A DNA stretch of 64,000 bases, from positions 62,001-126,000 of the forward strand of contig NZ_BCSQ01000001.1 in the NCBI RefSeq assembly GCF_001570945.1, written 5' to 3'. Under the pieces are notes generated by a model. It saw only the letters and a program-made list of their open reading frames with translations, was not told where the DNA came from and did not search any database. This document shows positions 40,704 through 51,754 of the stretch, piece after piece (the first letter of the stretch is position 1; every line of letters begins with the position of its first letter). The position numbers and the translations under genes were made by a program. Source of the DNA: Janibacter anophelis NBRC 107843 (GTDB taxonomy: Bacteria; Actinomycetota; Actinomycetes; Actinomycetales; Dermatophilaceae).

Positions 40704-41450
40704 TCAGACCTCGTCGAGGAACTTCTCCAGGATCGCCGCGGTCTGCTTCGTGTCCTTGTTGACGGCGCTGAGGAGGTAGGTCGTCCCATCCTTTTCACCG
40801 GCGCACTGGGCGGTGCCGGAGGAGGTGCCGCAGGAGAGGTCGCCGACCTTTTCGCTGTCGTCCCAGATCGCCTCGTACTGGCTCGCCGTGACGACATCGC
40901 TCGCGATGACGCTGATGGCGTCCGTCCCCTTGGTGTAGGTCGCGGCGGACTGTCCGGCGACATCGGTCGTCGAGCCGGACTTCCACCCGTCGAACTCGTC
41001 GGGGAACGAGACGTCGCCACCTGCGGACGACGAGTCGCTCGTCGTCTCGGAGGTCGGCTCGCTCGTCTCGGACGTGGGCTCGCTCGTCTCGGACGTGGGC
41101 TCGCTCGTCTCGGACGTGGTCTGGCTCGTCTCCGAGGTCGTCGTCGACGACGACGTGGTCTCCTCGTCGTCACTGCCCCGGGTGAGGAAGAAGCCGCCGA
41201 TGCAGCACAGGAGCAGGACGAGGGCGAGGCCACCGGCGATGCCGAGGATCAGGCCCTTGCCGGGCCCCTTCTTCGGCGGCTGGCCGCCGGGGCCGGCCTG
41301 CCCCGGTCCGTAGCCACCGGGCGGCGGCCCGCCGGGACCCTGCCCTGTCTGACCGTAGGGGCCGGGCCCACCGTAGGGCGGCTGGCCGGAGGATCCGCCG
41401 GGGGGCGGCGGGACGTGTGGGCCGTTCGGACCCCCAGGTGGTGTGCTCAT
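40704..41450 (-). CDS. Membrane-anchored protein with Pro/Gly-rich head and TSETSEP repeats
   Basis: 248 residues. The cytoplasmic Pro/Gly/Tyr/Gln-rich N-terminus (about 65 residues) precedes one transmembrane helix (LILGIAGGLALVLLLCCIGGFFL). A Ser/Thr/Glu linker with repeated TSETSEP follows, and then an extracellular domain with a Cys pair (LSCGTSSGTAQC). The linker resembles cell-wall-spanning stalks. The end domain is paralogous to the lipoprotein at 39293. The ATG at 41450 is preferred to one six codons earlier. The function is unknown. Confidence 0.78.
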   Translation of the reverse strand: MSTPPGGPNGPHVPPPPGGSSGQPPYGGPGPYGQTGQGPGGPPPGGYGPGQAGPGGQPPKKGPGKGLILGIAGGLALVLLLCCIGGFFLTRGSDDEETTSSSTTTSETSQTTSETSEPTSETSEPTSETSEPTSETTSDSSSAGGDVSFPDEFDGWKSGSTTDVAGQSAATYTKGTDAISVIASDVVTASQYEAIWDDSEKVGDLSCGTSSGTAQCAGEKDGTTYLLSAVNKDTKQTAAILEKFLDEV

Positions 41451-41495
41451 GCGCACATCGTCACACATGCCAGGCTCCCGCGTCCCGACGACGAG

Positions 41496-41527
41496 AGGGC
41501 GGGACTCCCCCTGCGGAGTCCCGCCCT
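41496..41527. terminator. Strong hairpin
   Basis: AGGGCGGGACTCC pairs perfectly with GGAGTCCCGCCCT over CCCTGC. It lies in the 286-bp gap between two minus-strand genes, upstream of the gene starting at 41450, so it may end transcription from the MmpL/SRPBCC operon. No gene is seen in this gap. Confidence 0.65.
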
Positions 41528-41672
41528 GCGTCGGCGGCGGAACCCCCCTGCAGGCTCCGCGCCGGTGTCAGTCGGCGTCCCCGTGCCCTGCTGACACGGA
41601 AGAATCTATGAGGGGCCCGTCGACGGGTCGATGGGGAGAATTACCCATCTCTTGCTCGGGTCCACCGCCACG

Positions 41673-41700
41673 ACGAAGGGGGGGGCACGCCCCCCTTCGT
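41673..41700. terminator. Hairpin built from the CGAAGGG motif
   Basis: ACGAAGGGGG pairs with CCCCCTTCGT around a GC loop, about 37 bp after the SRPBCC stop (41737, minus strand). Both arms carry the over-represented CGAAGGG/CCCTTCG heptamer. Confidence 0.6.
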
Positions 41701-41736
41701 CCCGCGGCAGCGGACCGGTGGTGCGGTGGCGCGACG

Positions 41737-42210
41737 TCAGGAGCGCTCGAGGAGCGCCTTGAGCCGTTGCAGGGTGACCGCCATGCCGGAGCTCATCTCC
41801 CGGTCGAAGTCCTCGACGCCGCCGAGGACCTTGTCCTGCAGGGTCCGCGAGATCTGCGTCGTCCCCTGCGCCGCCTCACGGCGGTGGGTCACGATCGTGC
41901 CGCCGCCGGGAGCCTGCTCGAGGACAAAGGACCACGTCGTCCCGTTGTCCTTGACCCGGAAGGCGTAGTCGCGGTGCGGTTCGAAGCGCACGACCTTCGC
42001 CCGAGTCGGCCACACGAGCGGCCCGCGCCGGTTGATGTTGACCGTGCGGGTCCCCAGGCCGACGGGGGCGGTACCCACGACGTGGGTGCGCCAGACCTGG
42101 TCCGACAGACCGCCGAGGGCACGGGGGTCGGTGATGACCGCCCACACCTCCTGCGGCGTCGCGGAGATCTCGGTCGTGGTCTCGAGCAGTGGTGCGTTGG
42201 TGGCCGTCAT
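41737..42210 (-). CDS. SRPBCC family protein
   Basis: 157 residues with a START-like fold: LLETTTEISATPQEVWAVITDPRAL at the N-terminus, FVLEQAPGGGTIVTHRRE strands in the middle and the C-terminal helix MSSGMAVTLQRLKALLE. These proteins bind hydrophobic ligands or catalyse cyclisation and dehydration. It lies 10 bp after the MmpL gene and is probably co-transcribed, perhaps handling a lipid or small molecule linked to that transporter. Confidence 0.78.
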   Translation of the reverse strand: MTATNAPLLETTTEISATPQEVWAVITDPRALGGLSDQVWRTHVVGTAPVGLGTRTVNINRRGPLVWPTRAKVVRFEPHRDYAFRVKDNGTTWSFVLEQAPGGGTIVTHRREAAQGTTQISRTLQDKVLGGVEDFDREMSSGMAVTLQRLKALLERS

Positions 42211-42220
42211 GGCCCCGAGA

Positions 42221-44773
42221 CTACGAGGCCGGCGCCGCCTCGGGCTCGCTCCCGATCTCCCCCTTCGCCTCGGCCTGCTCCAGTGCGGTGCCCTCGACGT
42301 CGAGGTTGGGCAGGATCCGGTCGAGCCATCGCGGCATCCACCACGCCGACTCGCCGAGCAGGTGCATGACGGCCGGGGTGAGCGTCATCCGCACGAGCAG
42401 CGCATCGACGAGGACACCGACCGCCAGGGCGAAACCGATCGGCCGGATCATCGTCAGGTGGGCGAAGATGAAGCCCGCGAAGACGGAGGCCATGATCAGC
42501 GCGGCCGCGAGGACGACCTTGGACCCGTGGGTGAAGCCGCTGCGGACCGCCGAGCGGGCGTCGGCGCCGTGCGCGTGGGCCTCCTTCATGCCGGAGACGA
42601 GGAACATCTGGTAGTCCATGGCCAGGCCGAAGAGGACGCCGATGAGCATGATCGGCATGAAGCTGAGCATCGGGCCGGGGGTGTCGACGCCCAGGACCGA
42701 CCCGAGCCACCCCCATTGGTAGACCGCGACGGCGGCGCCGAAGGAGGCGGCCACGGAGAGCAGGAAGCCTGCGGTGGCGACCAGCGGCACCAGGACGCTG
42801 CGGAAGACGATGGTCAGCAGGACCAGCGACAGGCCGATGACGATCGCGAGGTACGGCGGCAGCGCGTCCCCGAGCTGCTCGGAGATCTCGATGTTGGCGA
42901 CCGTCTGGCCGGTCAGGCCGATCTGCGAGTGCGTGGCCTTGCCGATCGGGCCCGCGCTCGCGTTGAGCAGGCGCACGGTCTCGCTCGTCTCCGCGTCGGC
43001 CGGACCGGCGTCGGTGACGACCTGGAAGGCGAGCGTCTTGCGGTCGTCGCTGACGCCGAAGGGGATGACGGCGTGGACGCCGCCGACGTTCTGCAGCTGG
43101 CGCACGACCTCGCTCTGGCGCACCAGGACGGCGTCGTCGTCCTTGGCGGCCTCGTCGAGGGTGGCGACCGCGATGACCGGGCCGTTGGCACCGGCACCGA
43201 AGTGCTCGTCGACCTGGACGTAGGCCTTGTGGGCGGTCGACTCGGCAGGCTCGCTCGACCCGTCCGGCAGCCCCAGCCGCAGGGACAGCGTCGGCAGGGC
43301 GATGATGCCGCACAGCGCGATGACGAGGAGCACGACGAGCGCGGGGCGACGCGTGACGCCCTTGACGTAGCCGGCGCCGAAGACGTCGTCGGCGTCGACC
43401 CCCTCCGCGCCCTCCGGGGCCACCCCGGGGCGCTCGTACCCGTGCTTGGCCCAGGTGCGCTTGGAGATCACGCGCGTGCCCACCAGGTGCAGCAGGGCAG
43501 GCGTGAGGGTGAGGGCGACGCACACGGCGACCGCGACGGTGGCCGCGGCGACCAGACCCATCTGCCCGAGCAGGGGCACGGGGGTGACCACGAGAGCGGT
43601 CAGGGCGATGGCGACGGTGGTGCCGGCCACAACCACGGCGCTGCCAGCCGTGCCGACGGCGTGCGCGATCGAGTCCGTCATCTCGCGCCCGTCGAGGATC
43701 TGGGTGCGGTGCCGGTTGACGATGAAGAGGGCGTAGTCGATGCCGACGGCCAGCCCGAGCATCAGGGCGAGCGCCGGGGTCATCGCGTGCATGTCGAAGA
43801 AGTGGGTGGCGGCCATCGCCCCCGCCAGGCCGACGCCCACCCCGAGCAGCGCCCCGGCGATCGGCAGCCCGGCGGCGACGAGGGAGCCCAGGGCGATCAT
43901 CAGCACGATCGCGGCGATCACCAGGCCGACGGCCTCACCCGGACCGACGAGCTTGTTTTCCTGGGTGATCTCGACGCTGTACTGGGCGTCGATCCCGGCG
44001 TCCGCGAGCTGCTGGCCGATCTCGACGATCGCTTCCTTGACCTCGGGGTCGACCGAGTTGGTGTTGGTCTCGAACTGGATCTGGGTGAGGGCGTAGCCGT
44101 CGTCGGTGACGAAGCGGGTGTCGGCGGCGCCGTCGGCGACGTGGGTCCCGGCGGCGTACTGGGTGCGGCCGGAGGCGAGCTTGCGCTCCCCCTTCGCGTA
44201 GTCGGCCTTGCCGGTGCGCAGGTCCTCCTTGCCCTGGGTCACCTGCGTGCGGATCTGCGCGAGCATCGGACTGTCGGGGTCGTTCTCCTCGAAGTAGTCG
44301 ATCCAGGCCTCGCCGTAGTCGACCTGGCCCTGCCCGAGGGAGATCTTGCGCCACGCCTTGTCGAGCTCCTTCTGCCCCGAGGCGATGTCCTTCTTGCTCT
44401 TGACCAGCTCCCGCCGGGAGTCGTCGAGGGTCTTCTGGTTGTCGAAGGGGTCGATGACGGTCTTGACCTGGGGCTCACGCATCCACTCGGCGAAGACCTT
44501 GTCGATGACCCTGCGCTGCTGCGGGGTGAACTCTCCCTCGTCGGTGTGCAGGACCACCGTGCCGAAGCCGCCGGCGGCATCCGGGATCTCGGTCTGCAGG
44601 TCGTCGAGGACAGCCTCGAACCTGCTGCCGGGGACCGAGATCTCGTTGGTCATCGGGTGACCGAAGGTGAGGGCACCGGCGCCGGCCGCGACGAGCACGA
44701 CGAGCCAGAGGGCCAGGACGCGTTTGGCGTGCGTGGCGCACCAGCGGCCGAGGTGGTGGAGGCGGAGGGCCAT
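42221..44773 (-). CDS. MMPL/RND-family transporter
   Basis: 850 residues. The first helix (RVLALWLVVLVAAGAGALTFG) is followed by an extracytoplasmic domain of about 250 residues with a long helical KKDIASGQKELDKA region. A bundle of helices follows with LALMLGLAVGIDYALFIVNRHR, the MmpL signature that contains the proton-relay Asp-Tyr pair. The second half repeats the pattern (IMLIGVLFGLAMDYQMFLVS). MmpL proteins export lipids or drugs using the proton gradient. Two palindromic operators lie upstream in the gap shared with the MFS gene. Confidence 0.93.
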   Translation of the reverse strand: MALRLHHLGRWCATHAKRVLALWLVVLVAAGAGALTFGHPMTNEISVPGSRFEAVLDDLQTEIPDAAGGFGTVVLHTDEGEFTPQQRRVIDKVFAEWMREPQVKTVIDPFDNQKTLDDSRRELVKSKKDIASGQKELDKAWRKISLGQGQVDYGEAWIDYFEENDPDSPMLAQIRTQVTQGKEDLRTGKADYAKGERKLASGRTQYAAGTHVADGAADTRFVTDDGYALTQIQFETNTNSVDPEVKEAIVEIGQQLADAGIDAQYSVEITQENKLVGPGEAVGLVIAAIVLMIALGSLVAAGLPIAGALLGVGVGLAGAMAATHFFDMHAMTPALALMLGLAVGIDYALFIVNRHRTQILDGREMTDSIAHAVGTAGSAVVVAGTTVAIALTALVVTPVPLLGQMGLVAAATVAVAVCVALTLTPALLHLVGTRVISKRTWAKHGYERPGVAPEGAEGVDADDVFGAGYVKGVTRRPALVVLLVIALCGIIALPTLSLRLGLPDGSSEPAESTAHKAYVQVDEHFGAGANGPVIAVATLDEAAKDDDAVLVRQSEVVRQLQNVGGVHAVIPFGVSDDRKTLAFQVVTDAGPADAETSETVRLLNASAGPIGKATHSQIGLTGQTVANIEISEQLGDALPPYLAIVIGLSLVLLTIVFRSVLVPLVATAGFLLSVAASFGAAVAVYQWGWLGSVLGVDTPGPMLSFMPIMLIGVLFGLAMDYQMFLVSGMKEAHAHGADARSAVRSGFTHGSKVVLAAALIMASVFAGFIFAHLTMIRPIGFALAVGVLVDALLVRMTLTPAVMHLLGESAWWMPRWLDRILPNLDVEGTALEQAEAKGEIGSEPEAAPAS

Positions 44774-44806
44774 GGGTCTGCTCCTGACGGCGACTCAACA
44801 GTTCTT

Positions 44807-44840
44807 TTCTACTTACGTAGAAGATGTACTACAAATGTAG
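44807..44840. promoter_or_regulatory. Two palindromic operators between MmpL and MFS genes
   Basis: TTCTAC-TTAC-GTAGAA (44807-44822) and CTAC-AAAT-GTAG (44829-44840) share the CTAC-N4-GTAG core, with centres 20 bp apart. They sit in an AT-rich gap between divergent exporter genes. A regulator of TetR or MarR type is expected but is not encoded in the window. Confidence 0.65.
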
Positions 44841-44882
44841 AGACATGGACGACGGGCGTCAACCGTGGGGGAGAATGTGCCG

Positions 44883-46085
44883 GTGACCCTCCCTTCGTCG
44901 CCCCCGAGCACCGACCACGGCGGGCGCGTCGGGATCGCTCTGGCCACGCTCGTGCTCGGCGGCGTCGGGATCGGGGTGACGGAGTTCGTCACGATGGGAC
45001 TGCTGCCGGAGATCGCGCACGGCATCGGCACGTCGATCCCGCAGGCGGGCCACACGATCTCCGCGTACGCGCTCGGCGTGGTCGTCGGCGCCCCGACGAT
45101 CGCGATCTTCGGCAACCGGCTCCCGCGGCGCGAGCTGCTCGTCGGCCTCATGGTCCTCTTCGCGCTGGGCAACGCGCTGAGCGCGATCGCCGCCGGCTAC
45201 GAGCTGCTCATGCTCGCCCGCTTCGTCTCCGGGGTGCCGCACGGCGCGTTCTTCGGCATCGCCTCGATCGTCGCCTTCGACATCGTCACGCCGGGGAAGG
45301 GGGGATGGGCCGTCAGCCGGATCATGCTCGGCATCCCCATCGCGAACGTCGCCGGCGTCCCCCTGGCCACCTGGCTCGGGCAGCAGCACGGGTGGCGCTC
45401 GGCGTACTGGTTCGTCGCCGCGATCGGCGTCGTCACCGCGCTGCTCGTCAGTCTCGTCGTCCCCCATCAGGCCGCTGACACCGAGGCCGACGTGCGCAGC
45501 GAGCTGTCGGCCTTCAAGGACGCCCAGGTGTGGCTGACGCTGCTCGTCGGGTCGATCGGCTTCGGCGGGGTCTTCGCCATGTACTCCTACATCTCACCGA
45601 TCCTGCGCAACCAGACGGGCCTGCCCGCCGACGCGGTCCCCATCTACCTCTTTGTCTACGGCGTCGGCGGCCTCGTCGGCACGATGATCGCCGGGCGCCT
45701 CGTCGACCGCTCGGTGCTGCGCACGCTCGTCGGGTCGACGGTCGCCACGGGTGGCACGCTCGCGCTCTTCGCGTGGGCCGCCTACTGGCCGATCCCCGCC
45801 GCGATCGTCCTGCTGCTCGTGTGCATCTCGGTCTCCGCCTTCGTCCTGGCCCTACAGCTGCGCCTCATGGAGGTCGCCGGCCGGGCACGCACCCTCGGCG
45901 CCGCCGGCAACCACGCCGCGCTCAACGTCGCCAACGCGCTCGGCGCGTGGCTCGGCGGGCTCGTGCTGGCCGCCGGCTGGGGCTGGCAGGCGCCCTCCTT
46001 CGTCGGCGCCGGCCTGTCCGCCGCCGGGCTCGTCGTCCTCTTCCTGTCCCTGCGCATCCACCGGGGACGCACGACGCTGGACTGA
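44883..46085 (+). CDS. MFS transporter (AraJ/DHA1-like)
   Basis: About 400 residues with twelve predicted helices. GVGIGVTEFVTMGLLPEIAHGIG at the start of the membrane region and the loop GNRLPRRELLVGLMVLFALGN are typical of the AraJ/arabinose-efflux and chloramphenicol-resistance-like group. Three in-frame GTG codons (44865, 44877, 44883) compete. GGGGGAG lies 9 nt before the last, which I prefer. It is divergent from the MmpL gene across duplicated operators, so the two may respond to one regulator. The export substrate is unknown. Confidence 0.85.
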   Translation: MTLPSSPPSTDHGGRVGIALATLVLGGVGIGVTEFVTMGLLPEIAHGIGTSIPQAGHTISAYALGVVVGAPTIAIFGNRLPRRELLVGLMVLFALGNALSAIAAGYELLMLARFVSGVPHGAFFGIASIVAFDIVTPGKGGWAVSRIMLGIPIANVAGVPLATWLGQQHGWRSAYWFVAAIGVVTALLVSLVVPHQAADTEADVRSELSAFKDAQVWLTLLVGSIGFGGVFAMYSYISPILRNQTGLPADAVPIYLFVYGVGGLVGTMIAGRLVDRSVLRTLVGSTVATGGTLALFAWAAYWPIPAAIVLLLVCISVSAFVLALQLRLMEVAGRARTLGAAGNHAALNVANALGAWLGGLVLAAGWGWQAPSFVGAGLSAAGLVVLFLSLRIHRGRTTLD

Positions 46086-46112
46086 GGCCCCCTTCGGACG
46101 ACGGACGGGACC

Positions 46113-46162
46113 GGGTCTCGAGGCTCGGGCCGCGGACGGCCCTCACACCTCGACCAGCGAGG
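46113..46162. repeat. Interspersed palindromic repeat (REP type 1), intergenic copy
   Basis: GGGTCTCGAGGCTCGGGC ... CCTCACACCTCGACCAGC followed by GAGG. It is related to the copy inside hrpB (1943-1989) and to the tandem copies inside hsdM (60720-60803). It lies 19 bp before the GNAT start at 46182. Confidence 0.75.
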
Positions 46163-46181
46163 TGCGGGGCACAATCTGCGC

Positions 46182-46682
46182 ATGAGCCACCACGACATCC
46201 GGCCGGCCACGGCGGCCGACATCCCCGACATCCTGCGCCTCGTCCACGACCTCGCGGTCTACGAGAAGGAGCCGGACGCCGTCGAGGCGACCGAGGAGGA
46301 CTTCGCCGCGGCGCTCTTCCCGGCGAAGGGGGAGCCCACCGCCTTCTGCCATGTCGCCGAGGCGGGCGAGGGCAGGCACCGACGGGTCGTCGCGATCGCC
46401 CTGTGGTTCCTCACCTTTTCCACGTGGACCGGCCGCAACGGCATCCACCTCGAAGACCTCTTCGTCGAGCCGCGCCACCGCGGCAGCAGCCTGGGCAAGG
46501 CCCTGCTGGTCGAGCTCGCCCGCGAGTGCCGCGAGCGCGGGTACCGCCGCCTCGAGTGGTCCGTCCTGCGGTGGAATGCCCCCTCGATCGCCTTCTACGA
46601 GTCGCTCGGCGCGCAGCCCCAGACCGAGTGGGAGACCTACCGCCTCGACGGCGGGGCGCTGGACCTGCTCGCCGACGGCTGA
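46182..46682 (+). CDS. GNAT acetyltransferase (diamine acetyltransferase-like)
   Basis: 166 residues. The pattern IRPATAADIPDILRLVHDLAVYEK, then GIHLEDLFVEPRHRGSSLGKALLVELA and VLRWNAPSIAFYESLGA matches the spermidine/diamine acetyltransferase-like group of GNATs. The last segment holds the catalytic-type Tyr and the WN motif. Acetylation of a polyamine or a similar amine is plausible but unproven. The promoter region contains an interspersed palindrome. Confidence 0.87.
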   Translation: MSHHDIRPATAADIPDILRLVHDLAVYEKEPDAVEATEEDFAAALFPAKGEPTAFCHVAEAGEGRHRRVVAIALWFLTFSTWTGRNGIHLEDLFVEPRHRGSSLGKALLVELARECRERGYRRLEWSVLRWNAPSIAFYESLGAQPQTEWETYRLDGGALDLLADG

Positions 46683-46822
46683 GGGCGCCCCGGACCACCC
46701 GACGAGGTGCGGGACACCCCCCTCCGCCCCTCCCCGGTCCTGCCATGAGGAACCGAGGAACGCCGTCATCGTGATGCCTGTCATAGTGGGCTGGTTCCGC
46801 GCACGCGTTTGGGAGGCACCCG

Positions 46823-49540
<2,718 letters not shown>

Positions 49541-49548
49541 CCCCGGCC

Positions 49549-49598
49549 GGGTGGAGGTGGGCTCGCGGGTGATTCACCTGCGAGCCCACATCCACCCC
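49549..49598. repeat. Type A palindromic repeat after ppdK
   Basis: The arms GGGTGGAGGTGGGCTCGC and GCGAGCCCACATCCACCC flank GGGTGATTCACCT, so the whole element folds on itself. The outer arm matches the elements at 17833 and 32320. Confidence 0.75.
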
Positions 49599-49609
49599 CG
49601 AGCATGACG

Positions 49610-49648
49610 AAGGGAGCCCCGCACCGATGGTCGGTGCGGGGCTCCCTT
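49610..49648. terminator. Strong terminator after ppdK
   Basis: AAGGGAGCCCCGCACC pairs perfectly with GGTGCGGGGCTCCCTT over a 7-nt loop. It lies between ppdK and the convergent small gene ending at 49689. Confidence 0.85.
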
Positions 49649-49688
49649 GTCGTCCGTCCGGGCTGGATCACCCCCGGACGGGTCGCGC

Positions 49689-49925
49689 TCAGCGCGTGGA
49701 GAGGACGGGGTGGAAGCGGTCGGTCATCCGATTGTCGTAGGGCGCGTGGTACCGCGGCGTCGACTCGGCGGAGTCGATGAGGTCCTGCTTGCTGCGGGTC
49801 TCGTCCTGGGACATGGCGGCGAGCTCCGCGGCCATGCGGTGGTGGTCGGAGTCCGGGCCGGCACCCCAGTGGCGGTTGGCGGCGGGACGAAGGGCGTTGA
49901 TGTAGGTCATCCAGAGCTTCTCCAT
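49689..49925 (-). CDS. Small hypothetical protein
   Basis: 78 residues, no signal or membrane segment, rich in Arg, Asp, His and Ala. No family is recognised. It is divergent from the LysR gene across a short AT-rich gap, which suggests it is a real target or partner of that regulator. The ribosome-binding site (GGAGAC) is very close to the ATG, so the start is uncertain. Confidence 0.5.
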   Translation of the reverse strand: MEKLWMTYINALRPAANRHWGAGPDSDHHRMAAELAAMSQDETRSKQDLIDSAESTPRYHAPYDNRMTDRFHPVLSTR

Positions 49926-50018
49926 GTCTCCGATGGTGGCCTCATCAACTATTTTTATCCAATTCTGTTTTTCGCATGTTTGTGCAGGTTTACTTCACTG
50001 TTGGCTATCGTGGTCGGC

Positions 50019-50921
50019 ATGGTCGACGCGCACCGGCTCCGGATCTTCTTGTCCGTCATGGCCTCTGGCTCGGTCAACGCGGCCGCCGGGCACCTGGGCA
50101 TCTCCCCGTCGGCCGTCAGCCAGCAGGTCTCGGCGCTGCAAAAGGAGACGGGGCTCACACTCTTCACCCGCCACGGGCGCGGGATCGAGCCGACCCCGGC
50201 CGCGCACACGCTCGCGGCGGAGAGCGAGCAGCTCATGGCCGAGCTCAAGCGGGTCGACGCCGTCGTCGACGACCTGCGCAGCGGCGGGACCGGCTCGCTG
50301 TCGATCGGGTACTTCGCCTCGGCGGGCTACCGGTGGATGCCGCAGCTGGCCAAACGGCTGCAGACGAAGCTGCCCGAGCTCCACCTCGAGATGGTCCTCA
50401 CCGAGGGCTACCCACCCGGCCAGGCGCCCCCGGTCGACATCGACGTCGTGCCTGATGACCCCACGACCGCGATCCGACCCGGATATCACGTCACCCCGCT
50501 GATGACCGACCACTTCGTGGCGCTCGTGCCAGCCGATCACCGCCTCGCGGGCCGGCGTCGGGTCGAGATGGCCGAGCTCGCGGACGAGGCGTGGATCAGC
50601 AACGACATCTCGGCGGGCATCACCCAGGAGATGGTCGACCGCGCCTGTCGCGCAGCGGGATTCAGACCGCGGTACAGGGTGGAGGCCCAGGACCACTACA
50701 CGGCCACGGCCTTCGTCGCCGCCGGTGTCGGGATCACCGTCCTGCCCGACCTCGCGAGCCGGACGATCCCCAAGACGGTGCGGCGACTGCGCCTGACCAA
50801 CCCCAACCCGGTGCGTGACATCGTCGCCCTCACCGCGCCGGTGGCCCGGTCCAACGAGGCCGCGAAGCTCGCCGTCGACCTGCTGCAGCAGATCGCCGCT
50901 GCGAGTGCGCGCCGGCGGTAG
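50019..50921 (+). CDS. LysR-family transcriptional regulator
   Basis: 300 residues. The N-terminal winged helix (HRLRIFLSVMASGSVNAAAGHLGISPSAVSQQVSALQKETGLTLFTR) is the classic LysR DNA-binding domain. A linker helix and a periplasmic-binding-protein-like effector domain (GSLSIGYFASAGYRWMPQL ...) follow. The ligand is unknown. The upstream 93-bp gap (49926-50018) is unusually AT-rich and separates it from the divergent 78-residue gene, the usual arrangement for a LysR target. Confidence 0.92.
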   Translation: MVDAHRLRIFLSVMASGSVNAAAGHLGISPSAVSQQVSALQKETGLTLFTRHGRGIEPTPAAHTLAAESEQLMAELKRVDAVVDDLRSGGTGSLSIGYFASAGYRWMPQLAKRLQTKLPELHLEMVLTEGYPPGQAPPVDIDVVPDDPTTAIRPGYHVTPLMTDHFVALVPADHRLAGRRRVEMAELADEAWISNDISAGITQEMVDRACRAAGFRPRYRVEAQDHYTATAFVAAGVGITVLPDLASRTIPKTVRRLRLTNPNPVRDIVALTAPVARSNEAAKLAVDLLQQIAAASARRR

Positions 50922-51048
50922 GGCGGCGACTGCCCACACCCTCGGGGCGAAGGGAGCAGCCGTCCACATCCTCGCCCGGCACCAACCACATGCCGGTGTG
51001 CCGTGCGAGCGTGACCGTCACACACCCACTGGTAACAGGAAGGTATTG

Positions 51049-51312
51049 ATGACCACGACCATACGCAAGCATAATGTAAGCATGAAGAACGTCCTCGTCC
51101 GAGATCTGCCCGATGACATCCACGCCGCCCTGCAACGCAAGGCGGAGCAGCGCCATCAGTCGTTGCAGCAGTACCTCACCGTGGAGCTGCGTCGGCTTGC
51201 CGAGCGACGACAGCTCGACGACGTCCTCGCTGACCTCGAGCAGCGACACGGTGGACGGGTCGGCCTGACGGACGCGGTGGCGGGGCTGGCGAGCGAGCGA
51301 GAGCGACGGTGA
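51049..51312 (+). CDS. VapB/FitA-like ribbon-helix-helix antitoxin
   Basis: About 87 residues. The ribbon-helix-helix start KNVLVRDLPDDIHAALQRKAEQRHQSLQQYL is typical of FitA/VapB antitoxins. The C-terminal tail binds the toxin. The ATG at 51049 has AGGAAGG at 5-nt spacing. An internal ATG at 51082 would give the more usual short N-terminus. The sequence around 51066-51083 contains a direct repeat AAGCAT and the AT-rich CATAATGT, which could be a promoter or autoregulatory site. The stop overlaps the toxin start as GTGA. Confidence 0.87.
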   Translation: MTTTIRKHNVSMKNVLVRDLPDDIHAALQRKAEQRHQSLQQYLTVELRRLAERRQLDDVLADLEQRHGGRVGLTDAVAGLASERERR

Positions 51313-51713
51313 TCGTCGTCGACGCGTCGGTGCTGGCCAATGCCCTCGCCGACGACGGTGAGGACGGTCGTGCCGCGCGGGCCGCGCTCCGGGACGCAGG
51401 TGACCTGACGGCGCCGGATCTCATCGACGTCGAGACCGTGGCGGTGCTGCGCAAGGCCTGGCTCGCCGGGACCCTCACAGACGAGCGGTTCAGCATGGCG
51501 ATCGCGGACCTGCAGCGCTGGGACTTCGACCGCGCCCCGGCGTTGAGGCTCGTCCACCGCGCGTACGAGCTGCGCGCCAACATCAGCGCGTACGACGCGC
51601 TCTATGTGGCCTTGGCCGAAGCCATCGACTGCCCACTGCTCACCGCCGACCGGCGTCTCGCGCGGGCGCCCGGACCGCGCTGCCCCATCCAGGTGCTCAC
51701 CCGGGAGGACTGA
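51309..51713 (+). CDS. VapC-family PIN-domain toxin
   Basis: 134 residues. The PIN-domain acidic residues are Asp5 (IVVDAS), Glu42 (DVETVAVL), Asp96 (SAYDALYVALAE) and Asp114 (LLTADRRLA), all present, so nuclease activity is expected. VapC toxins cleave tRNA or rRNA and are neutralised by the cognate antitoxin. The GTG start overlaps the antitoxin stop. The neighbouring region 52875-62037 is also defence-like. Confidence 0.9.
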   Translation: MIVVDASVLANALADDGEDGRAARAALRDAGDLTAPDLIDVETVAVLRKAWLAGTLTDERFSMAIADLQRWDFDRAPALRLVHRAYELRANISAYDALYVALAEAIDCPLLTADRRLARAPGPRCPIQVLTRED

Positions 51714-51754
51714 GCCGACGACCTCGGTGACGCGTCCCTCATGGGTGCGCACCA

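Noticed and set aside
42032-45478. Plus-strand open frame of 1148 codons opposite the MmpL gene
   Set aside because: It is antisense to MmpL and then runs into the MFS gene in another frame. Its Asp/Gly/Val-rich sequence has no domain.
51082-51312. Internal ATG as the antitoxin start
   Set aside because: Possible, since it gives the commoner N-terminus, but AGGAAGG with correct spacing supports the earlier ATG at 51049.
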